NCBI GenBank assembly: GCA_008000375.1
Contig: SMOI01000306.1
Coordinates: 1-36,915, forward strand
DNA length: 36,915 bases
Direction: 5' to 3'
From: Poteriospumella lacustris
Taxonomy: Eukaryota > Sar > Chrysophyceae > Chromulinales > Dinobryaceae
In this document: positions 10,296 to 21,200 of the stretch, piece after piece
Numbering within the stretch: position 1 is the stretch's first letter
Layout: each line of letters opens with the position of its first letter
Position numbers and translations under genes: made by a program
The notes under the pieces: model-generated
Seen by the model: only the letters and a program-made list of their open reading frames with translations
What the model was told of the DNA's origin: nothing
Databases searched by the model: none

Positions 10296-10733
10296 CGTTG
10301 CACTCGCCTGACACTCAAACAAGATCAAATATGATTCAGACGTGGATTACGAAGTGTGAAAGTCGGCAGCAGTACGATCGATCGGGGATGTTCTCGACCA
10401 TCTCGTGCATCCGGTTCAGCTTCCCCTCAAACCGCCTTCGCCTAGCGGCTAGCTGTCAAAACGCGTTTCACACTGATATGGCCAAAAAGCGTTTCTTGCG
10501 GCGTTTTTCAGGCATTCCAACCGACGCACGCGTCGATCGCGGTTTGTCGCACGAGGTCTCAGGCGACGCGTCGGTCGGTGGAAGAACAGAGTGGTGGCGT
10601 CGTGTGTCTGCGACCGCAACGATCGTCAACAAGAACTCGAACCTTCATATCACCACACGAACACTACCGCCTCCGAGAAAGGAACCTATCGCCTTTGCCA
10701 GATTTGATCGGTTTGTGAGAATCGGAAAGAAAA
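10296..10733. promoter_or_regulatory. shared divergent promoter region, XPO1 and DLST
   Basis: These 438 nt lie between the start codons of two outward-facing housekeeping genes. GC is visibly lower near both starts than in the gene bodies. No clear core promoter motif was identified. Confidence 0.45.
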
Positions 10734-12544
10734 ATGTTGAAGCTTCGTCAAGTTTTCAGTAGTCAGAATGCCAGCCGAGTTGTGCGGGCAGTCGCCGCGA
10801 AGCGATCGGTACGGTTAGGAGCAGGAATGAGTTCTTTTCATTTCGTCATTAATGACGCTTGTCTCTATTCAGATCAACTTCTGCGCTCGATCCGCGACAA
10901 AATTTACGGTCAATGGCGGAGTGTCAGTGCAGAGGTTAGTTGGGACCACTTCGCTGCAGCTCTCTCTTGCCGCCGCCATCTTGACTTGCCCAATGATGTT
11001 CTTAGATCTGTTTTGGCCCCTGCTGGCGTAAGATTTTTGTCTGGTAAGTGGGCATCGCTCGTCTGATGTGGTCGGGCCCTCCTCATGCGTCGTTTTGTGT
11101 CGTAGTGGTCACCGAGAGCTTGGACAGTTTGGGCGAGTCGATCACCTCAGCAGTTGTGTTGTCGTGGTCAAAGCAACCTGGTGATGCTGTGAAGGAGGAC
11201 GATGTTATTGCAGTTGTCGAGACCGACAAGGTGACCATGGACATTCGCGCGAAGAAATCCGGCGTCTTCGTGGAGGCGCTGGTCGCCGCCGCTGGCGAAA
11301 TCACAGTCGGCAACCCTCTGTACAAGATTGACACCGCTGGCGTCGCTGCCGCCGCTGCTCCTGCGGCCGCTGCTCCTGTCGCTTCCTCTGCTTCTCCTGC
11401 GGCTGCTGCTCCCGCCGCCGCTGCTCCTGCTGCTGCCCTGCCGGAGGTCACAGTGCCTGTGCCCATCATGGGCGAGTCGATCACCACTGGTGTGCTGGCT
11501 GCTTGGTTCAAGAACACTGGCGACGCCGTCAATGCCGACGAAGTCATCGCCTCGATCGACACGGACAAGGTCTCCGTGGAGGTGCGCACCCCTCAGGCGG
11601 GAAAGATTGTGAAGACGTTCTCCGCCGCGGGCGACGAAATCACCGTCGGCGCTCCGTTGTTCGTTCTCGCGCCAGGCGAAGGTGCTGCAGTCCCCGCCAA
11701 GAAGGTGGAAGTGGCGGCCGCCCCTGCCGCCAAGGCCGCAGCTCCCGCACCTTCCAAGGAAGAGAAGAAGGCTGCTCCCGCGGCGGCGCCCAAGAAGGAG
11801 GCGGCCCCGTCTTCCTCCGCCCCCGCTCCTGTCGGCGATCGTTCGGAAACTCGCGTGAAGATGACTCGCATGCGCCAACGTATCGCCTCTCGTTTGAAGG
11901 AGTCGCAGAACACCGCAGCCATGCTCACGACCTTCCAGGAGGTGGACATGTCCGCCCTGATCGACCTGCGCAACAAGTACAAGGACGACTTCGAGAAGAA
12001 CCACGGCGTGAAGCTGGGCTTCATGTCTGCCTTCGTGCGCGCCGCGACCGCCGCTCTTCAAGAGATCCCCGCCGTCAACGCCGTCATCGACGACGCCACG
12101 CAGGAGATCGTCTTCCGCAACTACGTCGACGTGTCTGTCGCGGTGGCCTCGCCAGCCGGTTTGGTGGTACCCGTGTTGCGCAACGCGGAGAAGATGAACT
12201 TCGCCGACGTCGAGAAGAGCATCGCCATGTATGGCAAGAAGGCCAAGGAGGGCTCGCTGGCCCTGGAGGACATGTTGGGCGGCACCTTCACCATCTCTAA
12301 CGGTGGCGTCTTCGGCTCGCTCTTCGGCACGCCCATCATCAACCCTCCTCAATCGGCCATTTTGGGCATGCACGCCACCAAGTTGCGCCCCGTGGTGGTC
12401 AACGGCAAGGTGGAGGCCCGGCCAATGATGTACCTCGCCTTGACGTACGACCATCGCCTCATCGACGGCCGCGAGGCAGTCACCTTTCTGAAGTCCATTC
12501 AGAACAAGATCGAGGACCCCAGCCGCTTGCTGCTCACTCTGTAA
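10734..12544 (+). CDS. DLST: 2-oxoglutarate dehydrogenase E2 (dihydrolipoyl succinyltransferase)
   Basis: This mitochondrial enzyme transfers succinyl from lipoate to CoA in the TCA cycle. Four exons, 10734-10808, 10873-10934, 11006-11043 and 11106-12544, give 537 residues; introns are 64, 71 and 62 nt. The first three exons encode an Arg/Ser-rich mitochondrial presequence ([20 protein letters not shown] onward), ending before [13 protein letters not shown]. Two lipoyl domains follow, with lipoyl lysines near residues 100 (ETDKV) and 213 (DTDKV), each followed by an Ala/Pro-rich linker. There is no recognisable E3-binding domain. The catalytic domain begins near [18 protein letters not shown] and carries the E2o active site [12 protein letters not shown] (His about 508). 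That signature favours succinyl- over acetyltransferase. Two lipoyl domains are unusual for an E2o, which normally has one. Confidence 0.95.
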
Positions 12545-13305
12545 GCGGCGGCGCGTAAGTCGATCAGTCTGATTTTATCTCGAAGCGACGGTCTCGCCGC
12601 AGCTGGCGCAGCTTTCCTTCCACTTGAATCGTAGTTTTTGTTGTTTTTTTTTTGTGTTGTTCGCCGCCGACGTTAACGATTATCAGCGCTGCACCACATC
12701 CTGAGCTTATGACAGGGTTCTATGGTCGAACGGCCACTGCAGGAGCACAGGAACACCGAATCAGCAGTGGGACTGACCTGCGCGTTACGCTGCCAACAGC
12801 CGCGGGGGTTTGAGTCGGCGAGGCTCAAAATGGACCAAGTTGCGGCGCTGTCGTTGCCTGGTCGACCAGTAGCATTGGATCAAAGCGAAGCATAAGGATC
12901 TTCCCTCATCCAAAATGGAAGTGCGGTGCTGACCATGGCTGAGCCACGGCCAATTTGTGAAACGGCTTTAGATCCCAGACAAACGGACAGACGGACGGAC
13001 GGACGGACGGACAGTCACTTGTCACTTGTCACTTGTCACGCCGCCTCCTCGCGGGCGCTGCCTCGCCGCAGCGGTCGCTTCCTGGGCAGGAGCCCCGCGG
13101 TAGTTGCGACTTCCACTTCAAAGCTCACTTCCTTGCAGTCGCCTGCTTTCTCTTGCACCCCGTCGAACGAAGAACCTCACGTTGAGGTTCACGAACACCG
13201 CGAGAAAGAAACTTCAAAGATCTTCACAATCGAATTGGTTTCGCACGATCACAGCTGTGCGTTCTCCGATTCTCCACTGCTCTTCAACTTCGCTGGAGCC
13301 AACCC
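12545..13305. other. intergenic between DLST and ACSS3-like gene
   Basis: No gene is supported in these 761 nt. They contain a T-rich run near 12636-12660, likely in the DLST 3' UTR, and two adjacent simple-sequence arrays at 12983-13039. A 128-codon frame at 12926-13312 is made largely from these repeats and is rejected. The right part should hold the promoter of the acyl-CoA synthetase gene. Confidence 0.55.
12983..13039. repeat. tetranucleotide array followed by heptamer array
   Basis: Eight units of the 4-mer ACGG/ACAG occupy 12983-13014. They run directly into three copies of the 7-mer TCACTTG (13015-13035) plus a partial fourth. Two different unit lengths abutting one another suggest a locus prone to replication slippage. 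Confidence 0.93.
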
Positions 13306-15503
13306 ATGTTAAGATCTCTCTCAGTATACAGCCGATGTGCAGCCAATAGCGCTGTTCGACGGCCCCAAGCTTTGGTCAGGCACGTCCATTTACCTCGCGA
13401 CGAGGCGTGTGAGATGAGCGTCAAGGACCCGACCAAGTTTTGGGGGCTGCAGGCGAGCAAAATCGACTGGTTCAAGCCCTTTGACCACGTTTTGCAGCAG
13501 GACGAGGTCGGCTATGGCAAGTGGTTCGTCGGTGGGCAGCTGAACACGTGCTACAACGCCTTAGATCGGCACATAGCGCGCGGCCACGGCAAACAGACGG
13601 CGATCATCTACGACTCGCCGGTCACGAACACCATCCGACACTTCTCGTATGAAGAAGTGCTGGAAGAAGTCCGCGCGATGGCCGCCTATTTGCGATCGCT
13701 GGGGGTCGAGAAGGGCGACAAAGTGGTGATCTACCTGCCGAACATTCCGCACGCCGCCTTCGCGATGCTGGCCTGCGCCCGCATCGGCGCGGTGCACAGC
13801 GTCGTATTCGGAGGCTTCGCCGCACATGAGCTGGCTGTGCGCATCAAGGACTGCAAGCCCAAGGCGGTGATCTCCGCGTCGTGCGGCATCGACGGCGCCA
13901 AGGTCGTGGACTACAAGAGCCTGCTGGACGCCGCGCTCGACCTCGTCGCGCCCGAGCACCGCGTCGAGAAGGTCGTCGTGCTGCAGCGCGACCAACTCAT
14001 CTGCCCGTTGCAGAAGGACCGAGACATCAGCTGGGCCGATGCGATGCGCGCCGCCCGCGCGCTGCCGGCGCAGCAGCTGCACGCGCCGTGCACGCCGGTG
14101 AACAGCGAGGACCCGCTCTACGTCCTCTACACGTCGGGCACCACTGGCGCCCCCAAAGGCGTGCAGCGCGACAACGGTGGCCATGGTAAGAGCACGCGTC
14201 TGCCGCAGATGACCGCCCGCGTCTGACCAATTCGTCCTTCGTCTGCGCAGCGGTGGCCCTGGCGCACTCGATGGACGTCGTCTACGGCGTGCGGCGCGGC
14301 GAGGTGATGTGGGCCGCCAGCGACGTCGGCTGGGTCGTGGGCCACAGCTACGGCACCTACGGCCCACTCATCGCGGGCGCCACCGCGGTCATGTACGAGG
14401 GCAAGCCCGTGGGCACGCCGGACGCCGCCAACTTCTGGCGCACGCTCGCGCGCCACAAGGTCAACGTCTTCTTCACGGCGCCGACGGCGATCCGCGCCAT
14501 GAAGCGCCTCGACGCGTCTGGCGCGCTGGCGAAGGACTTCGACCTGTCGGCGCTGCGCACCATCCACCTGGCGGGCGAGCACGCGGACAAGGACACGCTC
14601 GTCTGGCTCGAGCACGCCACCGTCACGCCGGCGCACCGCCTCGGCGTCCCCGTGCGCGACCACTGGTGGCAGACGGAGACCGGCTGGCCCATCTGCGCCG
14701 ACCAGCTCGACGCCTTCGCGCACAAGACCCACGACGCGGCGCACACGCTGCACGGCTCCACGTACCAGCCCTGCCCCGGCTACGACCTGCAGCTCTTCGA
14801 CCTCTCCGCGCACGGCGCCGACGACGCCGCCAGCGCCGCCGGCGACGGTGCCCCGCTCGGCCGCCGCGTCACGACGCCGCACACGCAGGCGCAGATCTTC
14901 CTCAAGCTGCCGCTGCCGCCCGGCGCGCTCAGCACGCTGTACAACGCGCCGCAGCGCTTCCGCTCGTCGTACCTGGCGACGCTGCCCGGCTACTACGACA
15001 CCGGCGACGCCGGCTACGTCGACGAGCGCGGCAACGTCTTCGTCATGGCGCGCACCGACGACGTGCTCAACGTGGCCGGCCACCGCCTCTCCTCCGGCGC
15101 GCTCGAGGAGGCCGTGTGTCTGCACGAGGACGTCGCCGAGGCCGCGGTGGTGGGGCTGAAGGACGGCTTCAAGGGCCAGGTGCCGCTGGGCCTCGTCGTG
15201 CTCAACGAGGGCGTCGCGCGGCCGCACGCGGAGATCGTCGCCGAGCTGGTGTCGCTGGTGCGCGACCGCGTCGGACCCGTCGCCTCGTTCAAAGACGTCG
15301 CCATCGTCGCCCGCCTGCCGAAGACGCGCTCGGGCAAGACGCTGCGCGCGACGCTGCGGCAGATGGCCAACGGCGAGACGGTGCGCGTGCCGGCGACGGT
15401 GGAGGACGCCAGCGTCCTCGACGAGGTCGCCAAGGTCATCCGCTCGTACCTCCACAAGACGCACCCCGAGCTCACTCCCCGCGGCGCCCCGCCGCAGCAC
15501 TGA
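13306..15503 (+). CDS. ACSS3: acyl-CoA synthetase, ACSS3 / propionate-CoA ligase type
   Basis: The enzyme activates a short-chain acid (propionate or acetate) to the acyl-CoA through an acyl-AMP. Exons 13306-14185 and 14251-15503 give 710 residues; the 65-nt intron (GTAAGA to CAG) joins NGGH to AVALAHSMD, as in ACSS3 and PrpE. The N-terminus (MLRSLSVYSRCAANSAVRRP) looks like a mitochondrial presequence, followed by the acetyl-CoA-synthetase N domain (GYGKWFVGGQLNTCYNALDRH). The AMP-binding P-loop is YTSGTTGAPKG near residue 276. DHWWQTETGWP, GYYDTGDAGY and the C-terminal LPKTRSGK (catalytic lysine about 656) are intact. The motifs fit ACSS3/PrpE better than ACSS1/2, but substrate cannot be fixed from sequence. 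The second exon is extremely GC-rich at third positions. Confidence 0.95.
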
Positions 15504-15689
15504 GCGCCGCCGCCGCCGCCTCGTCGCCACGTGCGACACAGTCGCGGGCGGTGTCCCGCCCCGCCGCGACACCGCCGCCCCGCCCCGTTTCGCCGCCTGT
15601 CGCGTTTGATCTGTTCCTCTGTCACTTCGTATCGGTTAATTACTTCGCGTCCGCCACCCGCCGCTGTTCTGTGCGCACAGAGGCGCCGC

Positions 15690-17448
15690 TCAGGCGTTCG
15701 CGCCGCGCAGCGAGGCGGCCGACAGCTCCACGTTGCGCGCGATCTGCTGCTTCTGCTTCTCGAGCTGCTTCGCCAGCAGCGCCTCTCGCTGGCGGTGCTC
15801 CTCGCGCATGTCCTCGACCTGGCGCAGCTTCTGGTCGAGCTGCGCGAACTGCGACTCCTGCAGCGCGACCTGCTTCGCGGTCTCGTCCTGGCGCACGTCG
15901 CTCTTCAGGCGCTTCGCCAGCGCCTGCCGCAGGTTCTGGCGCCGCAGCTCGGCGACGTCCGCCGCCGACGCGCCCTGCGCCAGCACCTCCTTCTCCTCGG
16001 CGGAGCGCTCCTGCAGCAGCGCCGCCACCGTCTTCGCGTCCAGCGCTCGGCCGTCGCCCTTCGCGTCGGCGCGGTCGTCGGTCGCCGCCTGCTGCGCCAG
16101 CTTCGCCTCGCGCTCGGCCTTCTTCTTCGCCACCAGCAGCTCTCGCTGCCGCTGCATGTGCTGCGCGCGTCGCTCCGCCTCGGCCGCGTCGATGGCGGTC
16201 ACGGTGGTGCGCAGCTCCTCCTCGCGGCGCCGCTGGGTCGCCAGCTGCTCCGCGGAGCGCTTCAGCGCGTCCTCCGCCGCGCGCTTCTTCTCTTCGAGCT
16301 CCGCGGCCGCCGCCAGCGCGGGCGCGGCGCCGATCGACGGCAACGGCTTCGCCTCCGACCGCAGTCGCAGATTGCCGCCCAGCGACAGAGGCGCGAGCGG
16401 CGCGAGCGGCGTCTTCGCAGCCACAGCGCTCGGCGTCGGCGTCGACGTCGCCGGCGCCGGCGCCGACGCGGCGGAGGGCGCGTCCTTCGCGGCGGCGGCC
16501 TTCGCGGGCGACGAGGGCACCGCCGCGTGTTTGTCCTGCGCGTCTGCGCTGGGCTGCCGAGGCTTGTCTTGCGCGGCCGGGGCCGGCTGCGCGTGCTGCT
16601 TGTCCTCGGCGGGCGCTGCCGCCGCGACCGCCGCGGCGGGCGTCGCGGCGAGGTCGGACAGCATCGCCGACAGCCGCTCCTCCTCCATCGCCAGCGACAG
16701 CAGCAGCGCGCGCTCGAGCTCTGCGTGCTCCAGCTCCTCCTGGCGGTGCAGGAACTCCATCTCGACGAGCGACTGGAAGAGCAGCTCCTGGATCTGCAGA
16801 CAGCGACACACAGCGACACACAGCAACACGGCGACGTCAGCACCGCGACGGTCACAGCGCCGCGCACGACGAGCGCGGCCTCACCTCCTCCTCCGACATG
16901 TTGTCGAAGTCCACGTCGCCCATGGCGAAGCACTGCAGCGCCTCCAGCTCCTCCTTCTCCAGCGACGTCAGCTGCCGCGCGCCGTCCTCGTCGGCGGCTT
17001 TGGCGCCGCCCTTCGCGTCGGCGGCTTTGCTCTCGTCCTGCTTGGCCTCGGCCCTGCCGCTCGTGGCGATAAACGAGCGGATGGACTCCATCTGCAGCTC
17101 GAGGTTGCGCTTGGTCATGAGCTTCTTGAAGGTGGCGAAGTCCTCCATCGCCATGAGGCGCTCGAAGACGGTCGTGTTGATGTCGCGGCCCGTGCGCGCC
17201 TTCTCGCACGACTCCAGGAACAGCTCCGTCGTGATGCCCACCTCCGACAAGTTGCTGGAGATCAGCGACTCCACGTGGTCGCAGAACTCGCGGTGGATGT
17301 CGGTGTAGACGAGTTTGTTCTCCTCCGCGTCCTCGAACACGAGGCACTTCTCGTCGACGAAGTCCATCAGCGCCGCGTCGAAGCGGTCCGACTCCAGAAA
17401 CTGCAACGAAAAGTCAAATATCCAATCAAACTCTTCGTTCCTGGGCAT
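15690..17448 (-). CDS. CFAP36: CFAP36-like (BART domain) ciliary protein
   Basis: Exons 17448-16885 and 16793-15690 give 555 residues; the 91-nt intron runs GTGAGG to CAG in phase 0. The N-terminal 125 residues are a BART domain (the ARL2/ARL3-binding fold), with the CFAP36 run DFVDEKCLVFEDAEENKLVY, then HREFCDHVESL and MEDFATFKKLM. Exon 2 opens with helical sequence containing a UIM-like stretch (AELERALLLSLAMEEE, about 210-226), then a long Ala/Pro-rich low-complexity linker, then a charged coiled coil (about 330-545) with RQREALLAKQLEKQKQQ resembling the CFAP36 C-terminus. Human CFAP36 is shorter, about 340 residues; the linker explains the difference. CFAP36 is a cilium-associated ARL3 partner, so its presence suggests a flagellate stage. 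Confidence 0.85.
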
Positions 17449-17648
17449 TTTGCTGAGCAGCGGTCAACGATTCGGCGAGGGAAATTCAAACGACTTCGGC
17501 GGCGTCAGGTCTACGCTCTTTCTGGCGCACAGACGTCGGAAATATCTCGACGGTAGCCCTAGACAAGGCCTATCAACGTGTAGAGCACAGGAAAAGGGGC
17601 GCGGTCGGGTCCAACGCGTTCGTTCGGTTGTGATTCGGCTCGATCGAC

Positions 17649-17691
17649 GTCGCCGACGTCGCCGTCGCCGTCGCCGTCGCCGCCGCCGCCC
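17649..17691. repeat. GTCGCC-type hexamer and GCC array
   Basis: About 43 nt of (GTCGCC)n shading into GCC triplets. It is intergenic, about 200 nt upstream of the CFAP36-like start codon. Confidence 0.9.
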
Positions 17692-17912
17692 TCGACCTTC
17701 GTCGCTAACTTAGACGACATCCGTCTGAGCACCGTCTACTTAGACGCCATATCCCACATCGCCCGTGATCGCGTCGCGTCGCCTCGTTGCTGTCGCCTCG
17801 TTGCTTCGTCAACTTCGCGAAGTCGACGCCTGGGCACCTGGCCAGTTGGAGTTAAGCTGCGTCCAGAAGTAGCCAGAAAGGAGAAGCGTCGAGTCAATCG
17901 ACTGCGCCGCCG

Positions 17913-17947
17913 CCAGACCCCAGACCCCAGATCCCAGATCCCAGACG
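17913..17947. repeat. heptamer array, five copies of CCAGAYC
   Basis: Five consecutive 7-nt units: CCAGACC twice, CCAGATC twice, CCAGACG once. Intergenic. It is one of several 7-nt-period arrays in this window. Confidence 0.95.
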
Positions 17948-18232
17948 ACGGTCTCGACCGCGACGGCGACGGTGGCCGGTGGCGGCGGCGGTGGGCCACA
18001 GCGGCCCTGAGGCCTCTGATCTGCACAGAGAACGACCCCAACAGCAGTCGCTACGGAGAGGCGAGTTACTACTTACAGAGTGCGCCGCGCCCACGAGACG
18101 AGCGCGCGGCAGGAAACAGCGAAATCGGCGGCGGCCGCGAGTAATGATGGCGGCGGGGCCCGCGCCCGCGCCGCGAGGCGTCCGCCGCAGGGAAAGAGGG
18201 GAAATGAACGGCGAGCGAGCCGCGCAGGGCGG

Positions 18233-21200
18233 TCACGGGTACAGCGTGTAGATCTCGAAGTCGCGGTCCGTGTCCAGGCTGGCGGCTGCGCTCTTGAGGC
18301 CGTCGCCGCCGGCCGCCGCCGCCGCCGCCGCCGCCGCCGCGTGGTGATGGGCCGCCGCCGCGACGCCGCCGGGGCCGGCGACGGGGTTGTTGAAGTCGGG
18401 CAGGTCGGCCGTCTCGTCCTCGCCGAGCATGGTGAAGAGCGGCAGCGACTGCAGGCTGGCGTTGTGGTCGGCCGCCGCGCCGTCGCCCGGCGCCGCAGCG
18501 GCGACGGTCGCCAGCGGAGCGCCGGGCGCTGGGGCACCCGGCTGCGGCGTCTGGTGCGACACGACCGTCGAGATCGACAGCGACACGCCGGCCGACTGCG
18601 ACATCGACAGCTGCGACATCTGCGAGAACTGCGAGGCCGGCGTGTGGTGGCTGTGGAGGGCCGGCAGCTGCGGAAACAGCGGCCCGAAGCCGTCGTAGAG
18701 CGTGGCGAAGTCGACGTCGAGGAAGAACGGGTGGCCCAGCACGTCCGCGGCCGAGCGGTGGCCGAGGCGCTGCGAGGGCTGCGGCGCGCAGAGAATGGCC
18801 TCGATGAAGGCCTTGCACTCGGCGGACACGCCGCGCGGCACGGCGCCCCACTGCACCTTGTGCATGACGATGTTGTCGAGCGTGGCCTTCTTGTCCTCGC
18901 CCTCGAAGGGCGTGCAGCCCGCCACGAAGTGGAAGGCCATGACGGCGACGGCCCAGTAGTCGACGCTGTGGTCGTACTCGCGGCCCACGACGATCTCCGG
19001 ACACGAGTAGAAGTAGTTGCCGACGCGGCTGTGCAGCTGCTGCAGCCCCGGCGCCGCCACGTGGCCGAAGAAGAGCGACGACGACGAGTCGGTGGACGGC
19101 AGGTGCGACGCCGACGACTGCGGCTCCGACGGCGTCGCGGGCATCGCCTGCAGCAGCTCGAGCGTCGCCTGCTGCACCTGGCACAGCCGCTGCAGCTGCG
19201 CGGCGGCGGGGTCGTGCAGCAGCGCCGCGGCAGAGCCGTGGCTCGCGATGGGCGGCAGAGGCTGCGGCAGGCTCGGCCCGTCGGCAGCGCCCGCAGCCGA
19301 CGCGTCCTGCAGCAGCAGCTGCAGCAGCGACGCCTCGTCCGCTGCGGCGGCGCCCAGCTCCACCGGCGCGCCGTCGGAGCCGCTGAGCCACGGCGTGAAC
19401 TGCGGCACCAGCGGCGCGGAGCCGCTGACGGAGGCCGAGCGACTGCTGCTCGTCTGGCCCGACTGCGACAGGCCCGCGAGCGCCAGCTGCTGCTGCCGCT
19501 GCGCCTGTTGAATGGTGGAGCGCGGCGTCTGCGGCGGCGCGAGAGACGCCGACGTGCTCATGCTGCCGCTCGTGAACTGCTGGTGCAGCGGCGGCCGCGT
19601 GGGGCTCTGCGGCGCGACGAGCGCCTGCGCCGCCGACTGCACCGCGGCGGGGTACGGGACGGACAGGCCGAAGTCGCCCAGCTTCACGTGGCCGCGCGCG
19701 GTGATCAACACGTTGTCGGGTTTGATGTCGCGGTGCACCACGCCGTGCAGGTGCAGGTGCTGCACCGCGACGCACACCTGCGCGATGAAGTGCTGCGCCA
19801 CGACCTCGGGGAAGCGGCGCATGGTGCTGAGCAGCGTGAGGCAGTCGCCGCCGGGGCAGTACTCCATCGCGAGGAACAGCTGCGACTGGAAGGTGAACGA
19901 GCACAGCATGCGCACGAAGAAGTCGCTGTACTTGTTCGCCTGGGCCATCACCATCTTCTCGCGCATCACCTGCGCGATGGCGTTGTGCTTGCGAATCGCG
20001 GCGCCCTGCATCGCCTTGACGGCGAACAGGGGCACGCCCGCGGCCGCCAGCAGCCCCGGGTCGTTCGTGCGGCTGAGCAGCTCTGCGGAGCCGTCCTCCT
20101 TCGCGTCTTGCTGCGCCGAGGAGATCGCCTGCGCCCGATCCGCCTTGCGACACGCCAGGTACACGGCCCCGAAGCCGCCCTTGCCCACGGTGCGCAGGAA
20201 GTCGAAGTGCTGCAGGCCGACGATGGCGCGGCCGCACTGCTCCATGACGAAGACCTTGTCCTGCAGCCGCTGCAGCGCGCGCTGGGCGAGCACCTGCAGC
20301 GCGTTGAGGTGGCGAAAGGCGGCCATCGCGGCGACGGCCTCGCCGTTGCCGCCCGCGCCGCCGGCGGTGGCGGTGGCATGAGACCCGCCGCCGCCCGCGT
20401 GGCCGAGATGCAGCATCGACGGACCCGCCACAGACGCCGCCGAACTGGCGTTGGGAAGGGATCCGCTCATCCCCAAGGCGCCGCCGGACGGAGGGGCCAG
20501 CAGCAACGAGGAATGGACGTCGCTGATGAGGCGCTCCACGTCTTGCAGCAGGCGGGTCAGCGACGTGTGCAGTCGCCGCGCCGTCACGAAGTTCGCGTTC
20601 ATGTGCTGCAGATTGGCGGCCTGGATGAGGTAGCTTCGCAAGCGACGGCTGGCCTCGTCGAGAGAGCGTACGAGGCGGGGCAGTGCCGCGCGGGCGACGT
20701 CGTACGACTCCAGCAGACTGAGCTCCTGCAGGTCGCCGAGGAGGGCGGCGTTGGTCCGATCGAACGACTGCCGCATGATCTGTCGCTCGGCACATTGGCC
20801 GCTGTGGTCGCGAAGAGCTTCCGCAGCAGAGACCCCGACAAACACTCGCCCACAGTCGCTGCATTGCATCTGCCGCGCCGCCAACGACGTCATCAGCGAC
20901 GGCAGTTGGCAGTGGGCGTAGCTGTAGAGCTGCGTCAAGCTGTAGTGGTGCGAGGCGAGCGGATCCGCCGACGTCACGTGGCCCGAGGCAAACAGCGTCT
21001 CCGATCCAACGCTGTGGCACGACCGCGTGGAGGTGTCGTCCTTCGCGCCCATCGATTGGGAGAAGGACTGGGACACGGACTGGGACAGAGACTGCGACTG
21101 CGAGTTGATGTCGTCGAGGCTGCGGTCGTTGAGTGCTCTCTGGGCCGCGGGGTAATACGGCCGAGGCTCAAAGCGGCGCCGATCGCCCGGCTTTCTCCGT

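Larger units (their letters stand above)
17449..18232. other. intergenic, repeats only
   Basis: No gene is supported in these 784 nt between two genes on the minus strand. The left part should be the promoter of the CFAP36-like gene and the right part the 3' UTR of the kinase. A hexamer-type array and a heptamer array are listed separately. Long plus-strand frames crossing here come from the lack of AT-rich stop codons. Confidence 0.55.

Noticed and set aside
12926-13312. 128-residue frame upstream of ACSS3
   Set aside because: Much of it is translated tetramer and heptamer repeats, and it overlaps the start of the real gene.
14309-17308. 999-codon plus-strand frame over ACSS3 and the CFAP36-like gene
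   Set aside because: Arg/Ala/Pro-rich translation of GC-rich DNA, spanning two real genes on different strands. The lack of AT-rich stop codons explains its length.
18069-21020. 983-codon minus-strand frame overlapping the kinase
   Set aside because: Out of frame with the kinase and of low-complexity Arg/Ala/Pro composition; a frame shadow.
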